Shown one piece after another: positions 43,030 through 54,787 of a stretch of 64,000 bases of DNA (the first letter of the stretch is position 1; each line of letters starts with the position of its first letter). The position numbers and the translations under genes are program-made. The stretch covers positions 1 to 64,000 of the forward strand of contig CBFFRP010000132.1 of NCBI GenBank assembly GCA_965644295.1. The letters are read 5' to 3'. The stretch comes from Paraphysomonas bandaiensis (taxonomy: Eukaryota > Chrysophyceae). Under the pieces are notes generated by a model, which made no database searches, was not told where the DNA came from, and saw only the letters and a list, made by a program, of their open reading frames with translations.

Positions 43030-44150
43030 ATTCTCAGAATCATCCGTTTATTATATAATTCGTTCACCAGCCACTTGTCACTCCTCTATATCGTACATAA
43101 TATTATAATATAGTCACACATCAGAAACTGAATTTACTTCCTCTGTACTATACTTACCCGTTACTTGATTTCACAGGTTGCACATTGTTAACTTACTTCA
43201 ATATTGCACCAAATATATATCACATTATACTGCAAAAAACTCAACACACAATGAAAATTTCAACTTTATTCTTGCATATATATTTTAGAGTTTAGAGTAA
43301 ACCTAATAATGAATCTCTGACAATAATTATTAAGGAATAACCAATTAAAATAAAGTCGATGTGATAGTTATAGAACTTAATACAGTGATTTTACCAGATT
43401 TCGTGAGTGGAAAGTAGATATATAATATTATGATATTATATTAAAACAAGTAAACATATCAGAGCTCTAAGCGTAATTATTATTATTAAATATTTTATTT
43501 AATTGCATGAGAATTAAATTTTTACACAAATAGAGGTAGAAATATTGTAGCAGTACAAGCGCCTTACCGGAAGACAACTACTTTCGCACTAGCCCGTATT
43601 GAACAAGTCGTTTGATCCTCCTACATAATTATTGGTAGTCGCATGTACTCATATATTACTTATATCATCGATCACCTTGTGACGATCACATCACCAGAAA
43701 TCTAGCATTGATGGCTTGATGACTGGTGTAAAAAGTTAATTCGTGGAAATTACTCGTTTTTGCTTATTTTTACAGAGTTTTATATAGTAGAGCGAAATTA
43801 ATGCATAGATGAATTTGTAACCAATAGAACTATGAGCCGGGGAATCGCGAGGCATTCTGAACTGTTAGGGTTGAAGTGTTTTGGCTTCGGTTGCTATTAA
43901 AATAAGTTGTTGGTTCATGTGGAAGGTTTCCCACTAAGGCATACCAAAAGGAGTTTTGTGATACGTAGTAGTAGTGCTGGATCTATTATAGATTTTCGTG
44001 GTGAGAGCAGAGGAGCATTATTGACCAGGGCTGCGTATCAATTAATTGAGTTTCAATTAATTGCAATTAGGGTTAGATTATTATTATTGAAAGTTGTAGC
44101 TGTGCTATATTAGCTCCGTATTGCCTATGAAACTTTATACTGTCTAAGCT
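43030..44150. other. AT-rich intergenic DNA with one MITE end
   Basis: No gene is supported. At 44026 a single end of the hAT-like MITE family (CAGGGCTGCGTATCAATTAATTG) is present without a visible partner. A short open stretch at 43907-44040 has no ATG. Confidence 0.4.
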
Positions 44151-45028
44151 TTATGACATAATATCTTTCTCTTTTGTTTTAACAAGCTGAACGACTTCTT
44201 CCACTTTGGCCTCAGTAACAGCATCAACCTGTTGATATTTAACGTGACTGAGAGCAATAATACGTGCTACACTTGCCTCTTTCATCAATACCCTGATTTC
44301 ATCTTCAGAGACCTTACCCTTAAGCTTTTTGATCTCATTCATTGTAGTCTTTCTGATCTGGCGAATCTCCTGTTTCACCTGATTGCAAACTTACTGAAAT
44401 CTCAATACAAAGCAACTCTGCATAATACCTTTTCGCCACTCTTTCCGACGAGCTTTATCATATCCGCCCTGGTCTCGGCACTTGGCTTTGGTACGGACAC
44501 GACTACAGCGGAACCCTCCACAGATGGCGTTAGACTCATGCCACAATCTCTCACTGCATTAGCAACTGGTTTGAGAAGTAAAGGGTCGTAAACGTGAATC
44601 GTTAGCGTATTTCCTCTAATAGACAGCTGGCCAGCCTCTGACATGTTAATGCTTCCACCATAAGCATTCACGGAAATATGACTAAACACATCAGATGTTA
44701 GCTTGCTACCACGGATTCGAGAAAATTCTTGAGACAAATACGATAATCTCCCATCCATTTTCTCAGCCGTGTCTTTTGATGAAGGTAGTGCAATCTCCTC
44801 ACCGTCATCGATGTTGTTCGGTTTTCTTTTTCCTCCTTTCGCCAGCACGGTAGTGGTTGAACGAAAACTTCGTGTGAGTACTCGAGTCGAATTCGGACTT
44901 TGCAAGTACATAGGTGGTCGAATGAACAAGGTCAAAAACCTTCGATATCTAGACACAGATCTCCAGTTAATGAAATCCAATGCACACAAAGCATGGCGAC
45001 TTGCGAAGCGCGAATTGCAAGACAGCAT
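44151..45028 (-). CDS. Ribosome recycling factor, organellar
   Basis: Two exons, 44429-45028 and 44151-44378, with a 50-nt GT-AG intron, give 275 aa. The first about 60 residues are basic and Ser/Arg-rich (a mitochondrial or plastid targeting sequence). The mature part matches bacterial-type RRF: SKLTSDVFSHISVNAYGG, then LTIHVYDPLLLKPVANAVRD, then SAETRADMIKLVGKSGEK joined by the splice to VKQEIRQIRKTTMNEIKKLK, and the C-terminal helix ending VVQLVKTKEKDIMS. RRF, with EF-G, splits the post-termination ribosome. The N-terminal start is the first ATG in frame. Confidence 0.88.
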
Positions 45029-45154
45029 ATACACTAGTGTAATCGCAGAGAATAAATAACGCAGACAGATATAGGCGAAAAATCGAGACCACTCTATGTT
45101 ACTCTCCTATTCAACTCAACCATCACTACACCACATATCCGTAGGTGGGAAGTG

Positions 45155-45168
45155 TATATGTATGTATG

Positions 45169-45200
<32 letters not shown>

Positions 45201-45610
45201 TGTATGTATGTATGTATGTATGTATGTATGTATGTATGTATGTATGTATGTATGTATGTATGTATGTATGTATGTATGTATGTATGTATGTATGTATGTA
45301 TGTATGTATGTATGTATGTATGTATGTATGTATGTATGTATGTATGTATGTATGTATGTATGTATGTATGTATGTATGTATGTATGTATGTATGTATGTA
45401 TGTATGTATGTATGTATGTATGTATGTATGTATGTATGTATGTATGTATGTATGTATGTATGTATGTATGTATGTATGTATGTATGTATGTATGTATGTA
45501 TGTATGTATGTATGTATGTATGTATGTATGTATGTATGTATGTATGTATGTATGTATGTATGTATGTATGTATGTATGTATGTATGTATGTATGTATGTA
45601 TGTATGTATG
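45155..45610. repeat. TATG microsatellite between RRF and myosin
   Basis: About 455 bp of (TATG)n, starting with mixed TATA/TATG units and then almost uninterrupted, lies between the divergent RRF and myosin start codons. The frames through it are artefacts of the repeat. Confidence 0.96.
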
Positions 45611-45720
45611 ATGCCGGTGGAATCGTTGCTCTGTCTATATCTTTACATCTCGTAACTATATTCTTATGCGAGTATATTTGTTTCGATACAGTCGTACATA
45701 GGTGTCGCTGAGGCGTTACT

Positions 45721-48700
45721 ATGGACCTAGGCTCAAAAGTTTGGGTCCATGTTGAGGGCGGATCTCTGAGCGCGGTGTGGCTGAGGGGCACTGTTGTTGG
45801 GTACAAAGAAGTGGGAAGTGATGTGAGCTTCAGAGTGCAGGTCGACAATGAGCCGATGAGGATTGATATTACATCTTCTAGATTGAAAGATTTCAGTGAT
45901 GAGTTCGAGCTGGTGAAGCTGCGGAATGATAGTGATGATAAGGACGACCTGGTCGACCTGGAACACTTGCATGAGCCCGCCATATTGAATTGCTTAAAAG
46001 AACGATTATTTGGCGATACCATTTATACAAACTGTGGCCCAGTATTAGTATCTATAAATCCTTATAAAAGCTTGCCGATATACGACCGAACCTTCATATC
46101 ACGCTATCGGACCGACTGTATTGCCTCTCAATTCAATCCCTCCATAAGGGTTACTCCACATATATACAGGGTGGCCGATTCTGCTTACCAGAGCATGATT
46201 CAGCATTTTTTGACGGACTATGCAGATCAGTGCGTTATTGTCAGTGGAGAATCTGGTGCGGTAAGGATATACTATTGTAGCTGCAACTTATAATGTGCCG
46301 CATATGCAGGGCAAAACTGAAGCAGCCAAATATATCATGCAGTATTTGGCCACAATCGCAGCATGGACACCATCTAGTAAGTTCTACGATGCAAATGAGA
46401 ATGGATTTGCCGCAGAGATCGGTATTCATCACTCCAATACAATATTGGAAAGTTTTGGGAATGCCCGTACTGTCAAGAATGATAATAGCTCGCGATTTGG
46501 CAAGTTTATTGAGATGCAGTTTTCAGCCTGCAGTAATCAGTACTTGATGAAAGGTGCAGTTGTATATACCTTTTTGCTTGAGAAAACAAGAGTGGCACGG
46601 CAGGGCGTCGGGGAACAAAACTATCATTGCTTTTACGAGTTTTTAAGTGGGAGTTCAGATTGCAGCAGGGAACTCCTCGGCCTGGAAGGCCGAGGTCCTG
46701 ACGATTTCGTTTACACTTCGCAGTCAGAATATGTGCGGAGAGACGATGTATCTGATGCGCTGCAGTATAGAGCCGTAGTTGAAGCCATGAGTGCATTGTC
46801 GATCCAAGAAGAGGAACGAGCGAACGTGTTCGCAGTTTTGGCAACCGTACTCCACCTTGGAAATCTATGTTTTTCACAAGAGAAGGATGTTTGTGCACTT
46901 TTGATGACCACAGAGTGCAAAGAGCATCTTGCATTTTGCTCAAGTTTGCTGGGTATAACGTCCAAAGATCTATTGTGTCTTCTCTGCGAGAAACGCATTG
47001 ATACACCTGAAGGTCCAGTTTGTAGAGGTTTGGATGTGGAAGAGGCCGAAAAAGAGCGTGATTTACTCGCCAAATCCATATACGAGGCACTTTTTGAGTA
47101 CCTTGTGACAAAAATAAATTATGCACTAGATAAAGACCCTGCCTCTATGAAGGGCGGTCGAATAGGTTGTATAAATATTCTGGACATTTTCGGTTTTGAG
47201 AGCGTTAAAAAGAATAGTCTCGAACAACTCTGCATCAACTACGCCAATGAACGGCTACACGACCACTTCAATACCTCCTTTTTCCGCAGACAACAGACTC
47301 AATACGAATTAGAAGAGATTAAATGGCAGTTCATAGCTTTTCCTGACAACAGTGATGTGCTTGATTTACTTGATAACAAGAGCTCGGGTATGCTTGCTCT
47401 GTGTGACGAACAGGTATTGCTCCACCAGGCTACTGACGCCTCTCTTGTGAGCAGGTTTTATGACATTTATAAAGAGCATCCATGTTTTGAGGCAGATTCT
47501 ATACCTGGGGACTCACGCATATTTGTAGTGCGACATTATGCTGGACGTGTTACATATGATTCCACGTCCTTCCTTGAAAAGAATAGAGACATGGTTCGGA
47601 ATGACATGTATGAGACATTACTTCACTCAGACTGCTCTTTTATACGAAATCTATGTACCTACTTAATAGACAACTCTTCATCGCACTACATTATCAATAA
47701 AGCTGAATCTAGTGTGCTGCCTTTTGAAGTGAAAAGAAGCAGATCTATCACTGAGGAGTGTTGTTGTGCAAACAGTGAAGTTGTTCCTGGTCTTATTGCT
47801 AGTGAAAATTCACCGTCTCGATTGGACTCCAGCCAGTTTGTAACCCCCTCTTTACGGCAGCCGTCTCTGCATAATTTATTCATCAATAGTCTTTGCTCCA
47901 AATTTAGACAAAAAATTGACACTCTCATACACAAAATGAGCTTGAACTCGCCTCATTTTGTGCGCTGCATCAAACCGAATGACGGAAGCAACTGTAGAAG
48001 ATTCGAAGAATTTCGGGTAATTCACCAGCTCAGATATAGTGGGATTCTTGAGAGCGCACGAGTTGCCAAGACTGGATATTTTATGAAATATCAATTTGAT
48101 GAGTTTATTAGGCAGTATGAGCCTATATTCCGCCACGAAGGCTGTATGAGTGGGAATAATATCACATCTGATAAGCGTGTGGTCTGCCTAAAGCTCTGTG
48201 AGCGCTTATCTCATTATATTGTGTCGAATCATTCCCTCCGCCCCTCTTTAGATATTGTGAGTCATAGCAGTGCATTGGGTGACGTGCAAGTTGGTCGAAG
48301 TAAAGTATTTTTGCGTCGTAACGCCTTCCTCACTCTTGAGAGTATCAAGTTACATCGTCGAGGAGAAGCAGCCATCGTTATCCAGTCCTTTTTCAAAATG
48401 TTTCTGTTACATAAGAAATGGAAGAGGATAAAATATGCTAGTACCAATATTCAACGCTTTCTGAGGTTTGTGTGTTTAATACAGTAAATTACATAAAACT
48501 ATTTTCAGGCATTTGTTGACAAGGAATGCTGTGTCACGTCGTGAGTACGACGCAGCGGTGACAATACAAAAAATATTACGAGGAGTCCGCATTCGATTGG
48601 GTGCTTTGAAGCAGACGCGGGCCGTACTGCTAATTCAATCTCTCGTTCGCCAGAAGTTTTCCATTCGGAAAAGGTTAATATCTATAGATATATATCTGAA

Positions 48701-50428
48701 CTTGCATTTATTTTGTATTCTAGACCTCAGTATTGTGAAGCACCAAGACATCTTAACGGTGCTCTCTCTTCAAGCGGGATCAATATTATGGAACGCCCAT
48801 CAGAAACAGTGATTCAGAGCTGCGGGGAGATGGGGAGTGAGTTGAATACACTAGTCTCGCAGCAGGAGTGCAGAATCGTAGAATTAGAATCCCTTCTAGA
48901 ACAGGCTTTATGCAGAGCGTCTAAATGTCTGGGGGTGTCATCAATAGAGGCTAGATTTCTCTTACTATCTTCTTCAGAAGCCGAATTTCAACAGGTTTTA
49001 TCAGCTAGAGGAAGCTCGGAGGTGTCTGGGGTGGACGATTCTTTTCCAAGTATATTGTCTTCTATTGTCCCTTCCTTTGATATTCCTGCGTACAAAAGGT
49101 CAAACGATGTAAAATTTGATGAGTATATCAAGGCTATGCATGCACTTCTTGAGGATGCTGTATTTAGAGGGGCGATCCATGATATGAAAGCTGTGCTGAT
49201 GGCTGCACCAAAGGCCGTCAATATTATCAATACTAGTGGCAAGACTGTATTACACTATGCTTGCGAGAAGCAGCTTGTGGATGTTGCGGAGTTACTAGTA
49301 CAGTACAATCCAGCCCTGGGTACTAGAACAACAGATGGACGATCTAGTCTTCATCTTGCCAATGATGCGCGAATCGTAAAAATTTTATGTGAAGAAGGGA
49401 TGGACTCTAACATACGCGATAGTACAGGGCAGACTCCATTGCATTTTTACACTCTTAATAAGCTCTACGAATGTATCTCGGTCATATTGACTTATGGGGG
49501 AGATCCTAATGTAGAAGACTGGCGGAATAGACGAACTCCGCTGCAATATGCAGCTAGTATGGGTGATTACCGCTTGCTATGTCTCCTTCTTTATTCTGTT
49601 GTGCCTGCGAAAGTAAATAAACCCGACTTTGACGGAAACTCGCTGTTGCACTTGGTTTGTATGTCGGGGGCTCCGAATAGTCAGATACAGAAATGTGTGA
49701 TGCTTCTTTTGGACCGTGGTGCGTCTCCCCGCTCTACGAATATGAGGGGAATAACTCCCTTGCATTTCCTCGTTGGGAATCTACACATCTGGCATGAGAG
49801 TGAGGAGAAAAGAGTGGAAGTAGTGCAGTTAGTGCAACTCTTGCTGAATATAAGTGTGGATGTCAATGCCAGAGACAGAGACGGTTGCACTGCGTTGGTA
49901 GTTGCCTGTGCTCATAGAAAGTTCGAGCTCTGCCAGCTGCTACTTCAAAATAATGCCGATATGAATCTCCCATGTGCTATGAATTCTTATCTCTTGCGTC
50001 GTGGAAATTCTAGTGAGGAAGAGAGTGTTGTTGATGGAATGGAATGCACTGCTAGTGATTTGTTTCCTCCTGGGCGTAAAAGAGCGGAAATATTTGCCTA
50101 CATCAGCGCTCCACAGACACCTATTCCTCACGATTCTAGACAGAGTTGTATGAACTGCGGGGTGAAGTTTTCAAGATCTAGTTTTTTTTCAAATTCAAAA
50201 ATTAACTGCCGAATGTGCGGCCGGCTTATTTGTTCTGCCTGTGTTTCGTCAATTGAGTTTCTTCTGGAAGACTTACCGAGCTTTTTGGTGTCTAGTATGT
50301 ATGATGACACTCTTTCACAGTTCAAGATGTGTATTGTTTGTGGTCCCATTATAATTGAGAATTTCCCACAAACAGCTGAGGCGATGCGAACACGCAGTAG
50401 TAGTGGAAGTACTTTTGTTCCTTGGTGA
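45721..50428 (+). CDS. Myosin heavy chain with IQ, ankyrin and FYVE-like domains
   Basis: Four exons, 45721-46260, 46310-48465, 48509-48673 and 48724-50428, with introns of 49, 43 and 50 nt, give 1521 aa. The first splice rebuilds the P-loop GESGAGKT (residues 176-183). Switch I NDNSSRFGKF (237-246) and switch II LDIFGFE (about 472) are intact, so the ATPase should work. Four IQ-like motifs (about 865-955) follow the motor (light-chain binding), then a short coiled coil, ankyrin repeats (about 1095-1370), and a Cys-rich domain (about 1427-1495) with four CxxC pairs. The last resembles FYVE but reads INCRMCGRLIC instead of the R(R/K)HHCRxCG lipid-binding box. It is probably a membrane or cargo motor. 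Such myosins are known mainly from oomycetes and relatives. Confidence 0.9.
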
Positions 50429-51981
50429 TGAAAGAGTAAAATTTCACTACTTGTCATATAGCACTGAATGTTTTCAAATATATATATCTACAGAATATTG
50501 ATGCATGTAATCTAAGTAGGAGATCATATTCGATTAGGGTTAGGGTTAGTTGATTGTAAAGTGCGTTTACTATTCAGTTACTTAATATATACCACCCAAA
50601 GCGACAGTGTGGCCATAGTGTAGGCTTGCTGGTACACCACATATAACACCAAGATTTTGCGCTGATTTACATTATAGACATTACTCAGTAGACATTACTT
50701 CTATTACTAGTACCAGGGATAGGGAGCAATATATTGTATTGCGTATTGAACTACAACCAACTCCTACGTGCGTACTTGAAGTTTGGTAAAGCCAATCGCT
50801 AGTAGTTATCCTGTATTCTATGTAGCAATGAAATACAGAATATACATGACTACACTATAGGAGTAGCTATAACAAGTATACAAAGGAACTGAAAATATAG
50901 TAGCTGTTAAAGATACGATTTGTAGAACAGAATGTTAATGTTGGTGAATGACGTGGTTCCTAACTCACAGTGCTACAACATCATAATTTCGCTATATCTT
51001 CTATAATATCAATCAGTCAATATTGCACTAACTATATAAGCTTAAGTTAATATTGCAATACATTGTACAACATATTGATTGGTGTACCGGTCAAATATTC
51101 CATCGATATTGTTTCTGTTAAAGTAACTCACAATATTTTGCAATCAATATTATGATAGTCATATACAGAAAGATTCTTAACTGTATGGTGCAAAATATAC
51201 TAAATATCCGGAAAATAAAAGAAAAAAGCCTATTTTATATTTTTGATGTTATTTTCTATTTTTTATGTTCGCCAGCTCAAACAGTACTCTACACCTCTAC
51301 ACATGTACGTACAGTAATTCTCTTAGTATAATATATATATCCTATAGTGATAAGAAGAGACATCTGAACTCTGAACGATGAATGCATACTAAAGTGGGGA
51401 CATTTACCGCTGTTTTTGGAGTCCGGTTGACAAACAGGAGGATCAAGTCAAGTGAATCTTTATGAATGCCTGGACATTTTTGGTAGCTTATTGAGGGACT
51501 TCGGGGCAAAGTATCCACTATCTGCTTTAAAGGAACACAGTTCCATTGCTAATGATCCGAATTTTGAGAATGGAATTGCAAAAATCCAAGCAGGCGAAGA
51601 AATTGAATTGACAAGATCTGAGAAAGATGCTGTTAGAATATGACTAGTACATATACTACTTTCACTGACGTACAACAAACACCTATCATATCATTTACCG
51701 CATAATGCAGGATAAGCTCGTAGAAATGATTCTACAAATATAAATAGTTTATTGATGTGCAGCTATTTCTAAAATCATCGTTGACATGAGCAACATCGTT
51801 ATGTTCAATGGTAGTAATTTAAAATATGAGTAAATAAGCTACGAGTAAAATCCAAAGAGGATATATATACCCTGAAGCACATGACAAACATTGCAGGCAT
51901 AACTTAGGAAAAAGTATCTATCAGTAACGCACAGATAACTATTTATTTAATGTCTACACCGCAAACCGAAACACTAACTGT
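50429..51981. other. AT-rich intergenic DNA
   Basis: Mostly low-complexity sequence. A short TTAGGG-like run is at 50534-50549 and TA-rich tracts are near 50480 and 51330. The only coding-like piece is at 51431-51643. Confidence 0.4.
51431..51643 (+). pseudogene. Possible terminal exon or gene remnant
   Basis: About 70 open codons end at 51643, with protein-like content (NLYECLDIFGSLLRDFGAKY and AGEEIELTRSEKDAVRI) but no ATG at the beginning. An acceptor-like ACAAACAG stands at 51430-51437. I do not recognise the family. Confidence 0.25.
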
Positions 51982-53220
51982 TCAACCGTGACACTGGTTG
52001 CCGCTGACCCTAGTCAAAAAGTGCATGTCTGCATAGCCCAATGCTTCAGAGATATGCTTTCGGTTTTCACCTTTGAAGTCGTACTCGTCATCACTCAGTG
52101 CGTCGCAGTTCGTACCAATACAGACGCCGTAGAAATGAGCCGGATAGAAGCCACCGGGGGTCAGAATGGGGTGACGAAACTGCGGTCTTAGAGCAGCTCC
52201 TGTGTCCCCGTATCGTTCATTCCACTCTGCCAACATCGCCAGGTGCTCTATCCATGTCTTTTCCCAGCTCTCGCCGTAAGACATCGTCAATTCCTCCTCC
52301 TCCGCAATATCACGTGTAGCTACATACGCAATGTTAAGTGGGGCATGATCTAGCTGCTCCAAATCATTGGGAGACCATTCCAACATGGACTTCTCATCCC
52401 CAACTCCACCGTCAGAGCTCTCCCACTCGTGCCATTTCACCTCTACGTTTGACGATACTCCTCCGTGGTTGATCATTGCCCCAAGGCCAGTGGGAAGCAG
52501 GGCCACGTCCGAGTTCTCAGAGCAAAGGCAGTAATTAAGCAGCACCGAGTGGTTAGTCGTCTTCTGAACTTCATGCTTCGGCAACACCAGGACAGGAGAT
52601 ATCGATACAACGTCGCCCTTCTTGTGTGCCCGTTTCGTGAATACACCTTTACCAGCCATGGGAATAGTAGACACTTTCACATATATGTCAGTCAGACAGT
52701 GTCCCGATTTCTCTAACTCAGCTATGCTGTATCGCTTATTGTGCAAATTTTTAGCTCGAATGAGTTTCTTTTGTCTCTCACGAAACCAGTCGTCCCCATA
52801 ATTGACAAAAATTTCTTCGCCTGTGGATATTTTTTTCGTGGAAACATACCTGAACGATGGGAACGTGGTGTGTGCGTTGAAATAAATACTACTGGAATCA
52901 GGAATGTTTTCATCTTCCCATTCATGCTCGACTGATTCTTTATCTAACGAATTGTACATCATTCCGGTCCCAAATGTAATGGCATCAAAACTATCGTCAT
53001 CAGTGGCATACACGAAATACTGAAGCTGATTAGACATGGCAAAATCGTTACTAATTAAAAGCGAAGGAGAAACTTCGACTTCGCTTCCACCTTTAAAACT
53101 ATTCCCCGCATATACGCCACGCCCAAATCCTGCAAGAGAGTTCATTAAGTAACGATCGCATCTAGCGCAGGCATACACCAGAACATCAACCAAAATTATA
53201 AATTTAAAGAGATTCGTCAT
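51982..53220 (-). CDS. SET-domain protein with signal peptide, paralogue A
   Basis: Single exon, 412 aa from the ATG at 53220. The N-terminus (LFKFIILVDVLVYACA) looks like a signal peptide. There appear to be two SET-like modules: one at about 25-140 (GFGRGVYAG ... GEEIFVNYGDDW) and one at about 165-330 (AGKGVFTKRAHKKGD ... LGAMINHGG ... EEEELTMSYGESWE). The NH and YG elements match SET methyltransferase folds. Substrate is unknown, and a secretory location would be unusual for a SET enzyme. Nucleotides 52262-52707 are almost identical to 55077-55522 in paralogue B, whereas both ends differ. Confidence 0.78.
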   Translation of the reverse strand: MTNLFKFIILVDVLVYACARCDRYLMNSLAGFGRGVYAGNSFKGGSEVEVSPSLLISNDFAMSNQLQYFVYATDDDSFDAITFGTGMMYNSLDKESVEHEWEDENIPDSSSIYFNAHTTFPSFRYVSTKKISTGEEIFVNYGDDWFRERQKKLIRAKNLHNKRYSIAELEKSGHCLTDIYVKVSTIPMAGKGVFTKRAHKKGDVVSISPVLVLPKHEVQKTTNHSVLLNYCLCSENSDVALLPTGLGAMINHGGVSSNVEVKWHEWESSDGGVGDEKSMLEWSPNDLEQLDHAPLNIAYVATRDIAEEEELTMSYGESWEKTWIEHLAMLAEWNERYGDTGAALRPQFRHPILTPGGFYPAHFYGVCIGTNCDALSDDEYDFKGENRKHISEALGYADMHFLTRVSGNQCHG

Positions 53221-54787
53221 GTGAGATAAGTCTCTGATGAGAGACAAGTCTATTGCATCGTTAGGGAAGCCATGACTAATATGATATTGTACGACATAGT
53301 CTTGAACACGTTAAACTATCAGCAACCACCTCTGACGTATGGGCAACAGCATCTTATTTTTCGGAAATAAATTGAAGCAAAATTATTCTATATTACTGCT
53401 ATGCAACTACGTCTGGAATACAGATAATTGTTGTCTCAATATTAGAGGCTTCTTGGAACAAAAACACACAAAGGATGCCGATATGGAGGATTTGCAGACG
53501 AGAGTGAATCTCTGCAGCATAAACCGTATACGGGGGTATACAGAGAGTATTCATTGTGCATTGCAGAGGTACGAACAAAGAACAAAATCAGTCGAATCTT
53601 TTTTTGTTTCCTTCAAGTTATGACCGAGTGGCCCCCTCTGAACGAGCGATGTGAGATCATGTCACTTGTCACTGGAAAACGCCGTCACATGCTCTTGCCA
53701 CTCTTTATGGTTTTTGAATGAGCGCTCTTCTCTGTCTAAACATCTCCAGAGCCAGCAACCTTCAACTTGGGCTTCGTTTAGCATGGAGAATTCTGACCTC
53801 GCATTGACTATCTTTCAAGTGGTTCACATTTAATTGCATGACGCTCGCCTGCACATTGTAAGTTGCACTTTTTTCCAGTCACTCACACCAAATACAAAGA
53901 GCGAATACAGAAGCTGTACAACATTTACTTCAGGCATCCCTCGTCCCGTCTGCTTCCTGCTGGAAAGATATTCTCTATTCCAACTATACCCTCGTTTTCT
54001 GAAATCATGGTCCTAAGGAATAGCATTTATTCATCTAATTAATCAAGTCACACTTGAAACTTATACGGCGATATATCTTCAGACTGAAAATGACCCTTTT
54101 GAACTTAACGGCAATGGAAGTTATCAACAAAAAATATTTGTAACTACATCGTGGTGGACCTATTATAGAAGGAGACACAATATTAGTAGTATCGTGTGAA
54201 GTTTAAGCGTGGTAATAAGTTTTATTGTGGCTTTGAATTGTCATGCATTTTCTACCATGTTTGTCTGTAAAAGCTAGGTGCTTGACTGGTAATCTAATTG
54301 CACTAATTGGTTCTGTATTAACTCAACAATCTCAATACATGTACCTTGCGTACAAGCGAATGTTATTTTTAGGGTGAAATTGAAAGTAGAAGCGTGTCAG
54401 CTACTCGTCGATATCAATAAATGTCCCATTGATTGTTTGAAATATCTTAAGTGAAGAACTTTTATTAAGTTGATTCTATTTGGTGGAGTGAAGCAGTGAA
54501 AAATAGCATAACCTCTGTCATGGAAGTTTGGCTATCAATGATGTTGTCGAAATCGACTGGAGTGTATTCACGCATGGTATACTATTCATATCCACAGTAT
54601 ATAATAGAATTATGTAAACAATTAACCATGGAGCCCAGTCTTACCCTAGCTAAACAATTTTAACCATAGCACGACACAAAATAACATTATCCTACTTTGA
54701 AACTTTATATTATAAAAGCTCAAGTCTTCACAACCTCTAGAGCTACATTTAAACAAGTTTTTCGACTTGAGGTCACGCTTAAAATAC
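53221..54787. other. Intergenic DNA between SET paralogues
   Basis: Contains the 40-codon minus-strand frame at 53662-53784 and a plus-strand frame of about 47 codons from an ATG at 53482 that looks helical (MEDLQTRVNL) but is unsupported. From 54000 the sequence is AT-rich with no gene seen. Confidence 0.4.
53662..53784 (-). pseudogene. 40-aa frame with Cys/His zinc-ligand pattern
   Basis: ATG at 53784, TGA at 53662. The peptide contains CWLWRCLDREERSFKNH followed by KEWQEH, giving C-x4-C-x10-H-x5-H, like a C2H2 finger. It is probably a terminal exon or remnant of a larger gene. The opposite strand has a stop-interrupted frame and is less protein-like. Confidence 0.3.

Noticed and set aside
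50534-50549. TTAGGG-like tandem, and similar CCCTAA bits near 13870 and 35290
   Set aside because: Only two to three repeats in unique DNA; too short for a telomere or a clear interstitial telomeric tract.
53651-54016. Two plus-strand frames separated by one stop
   Set aside because: The opposite strand carries a more protein-like Cys/His peptide over the same DNA, and the plus-strand product lacks recognisable features.
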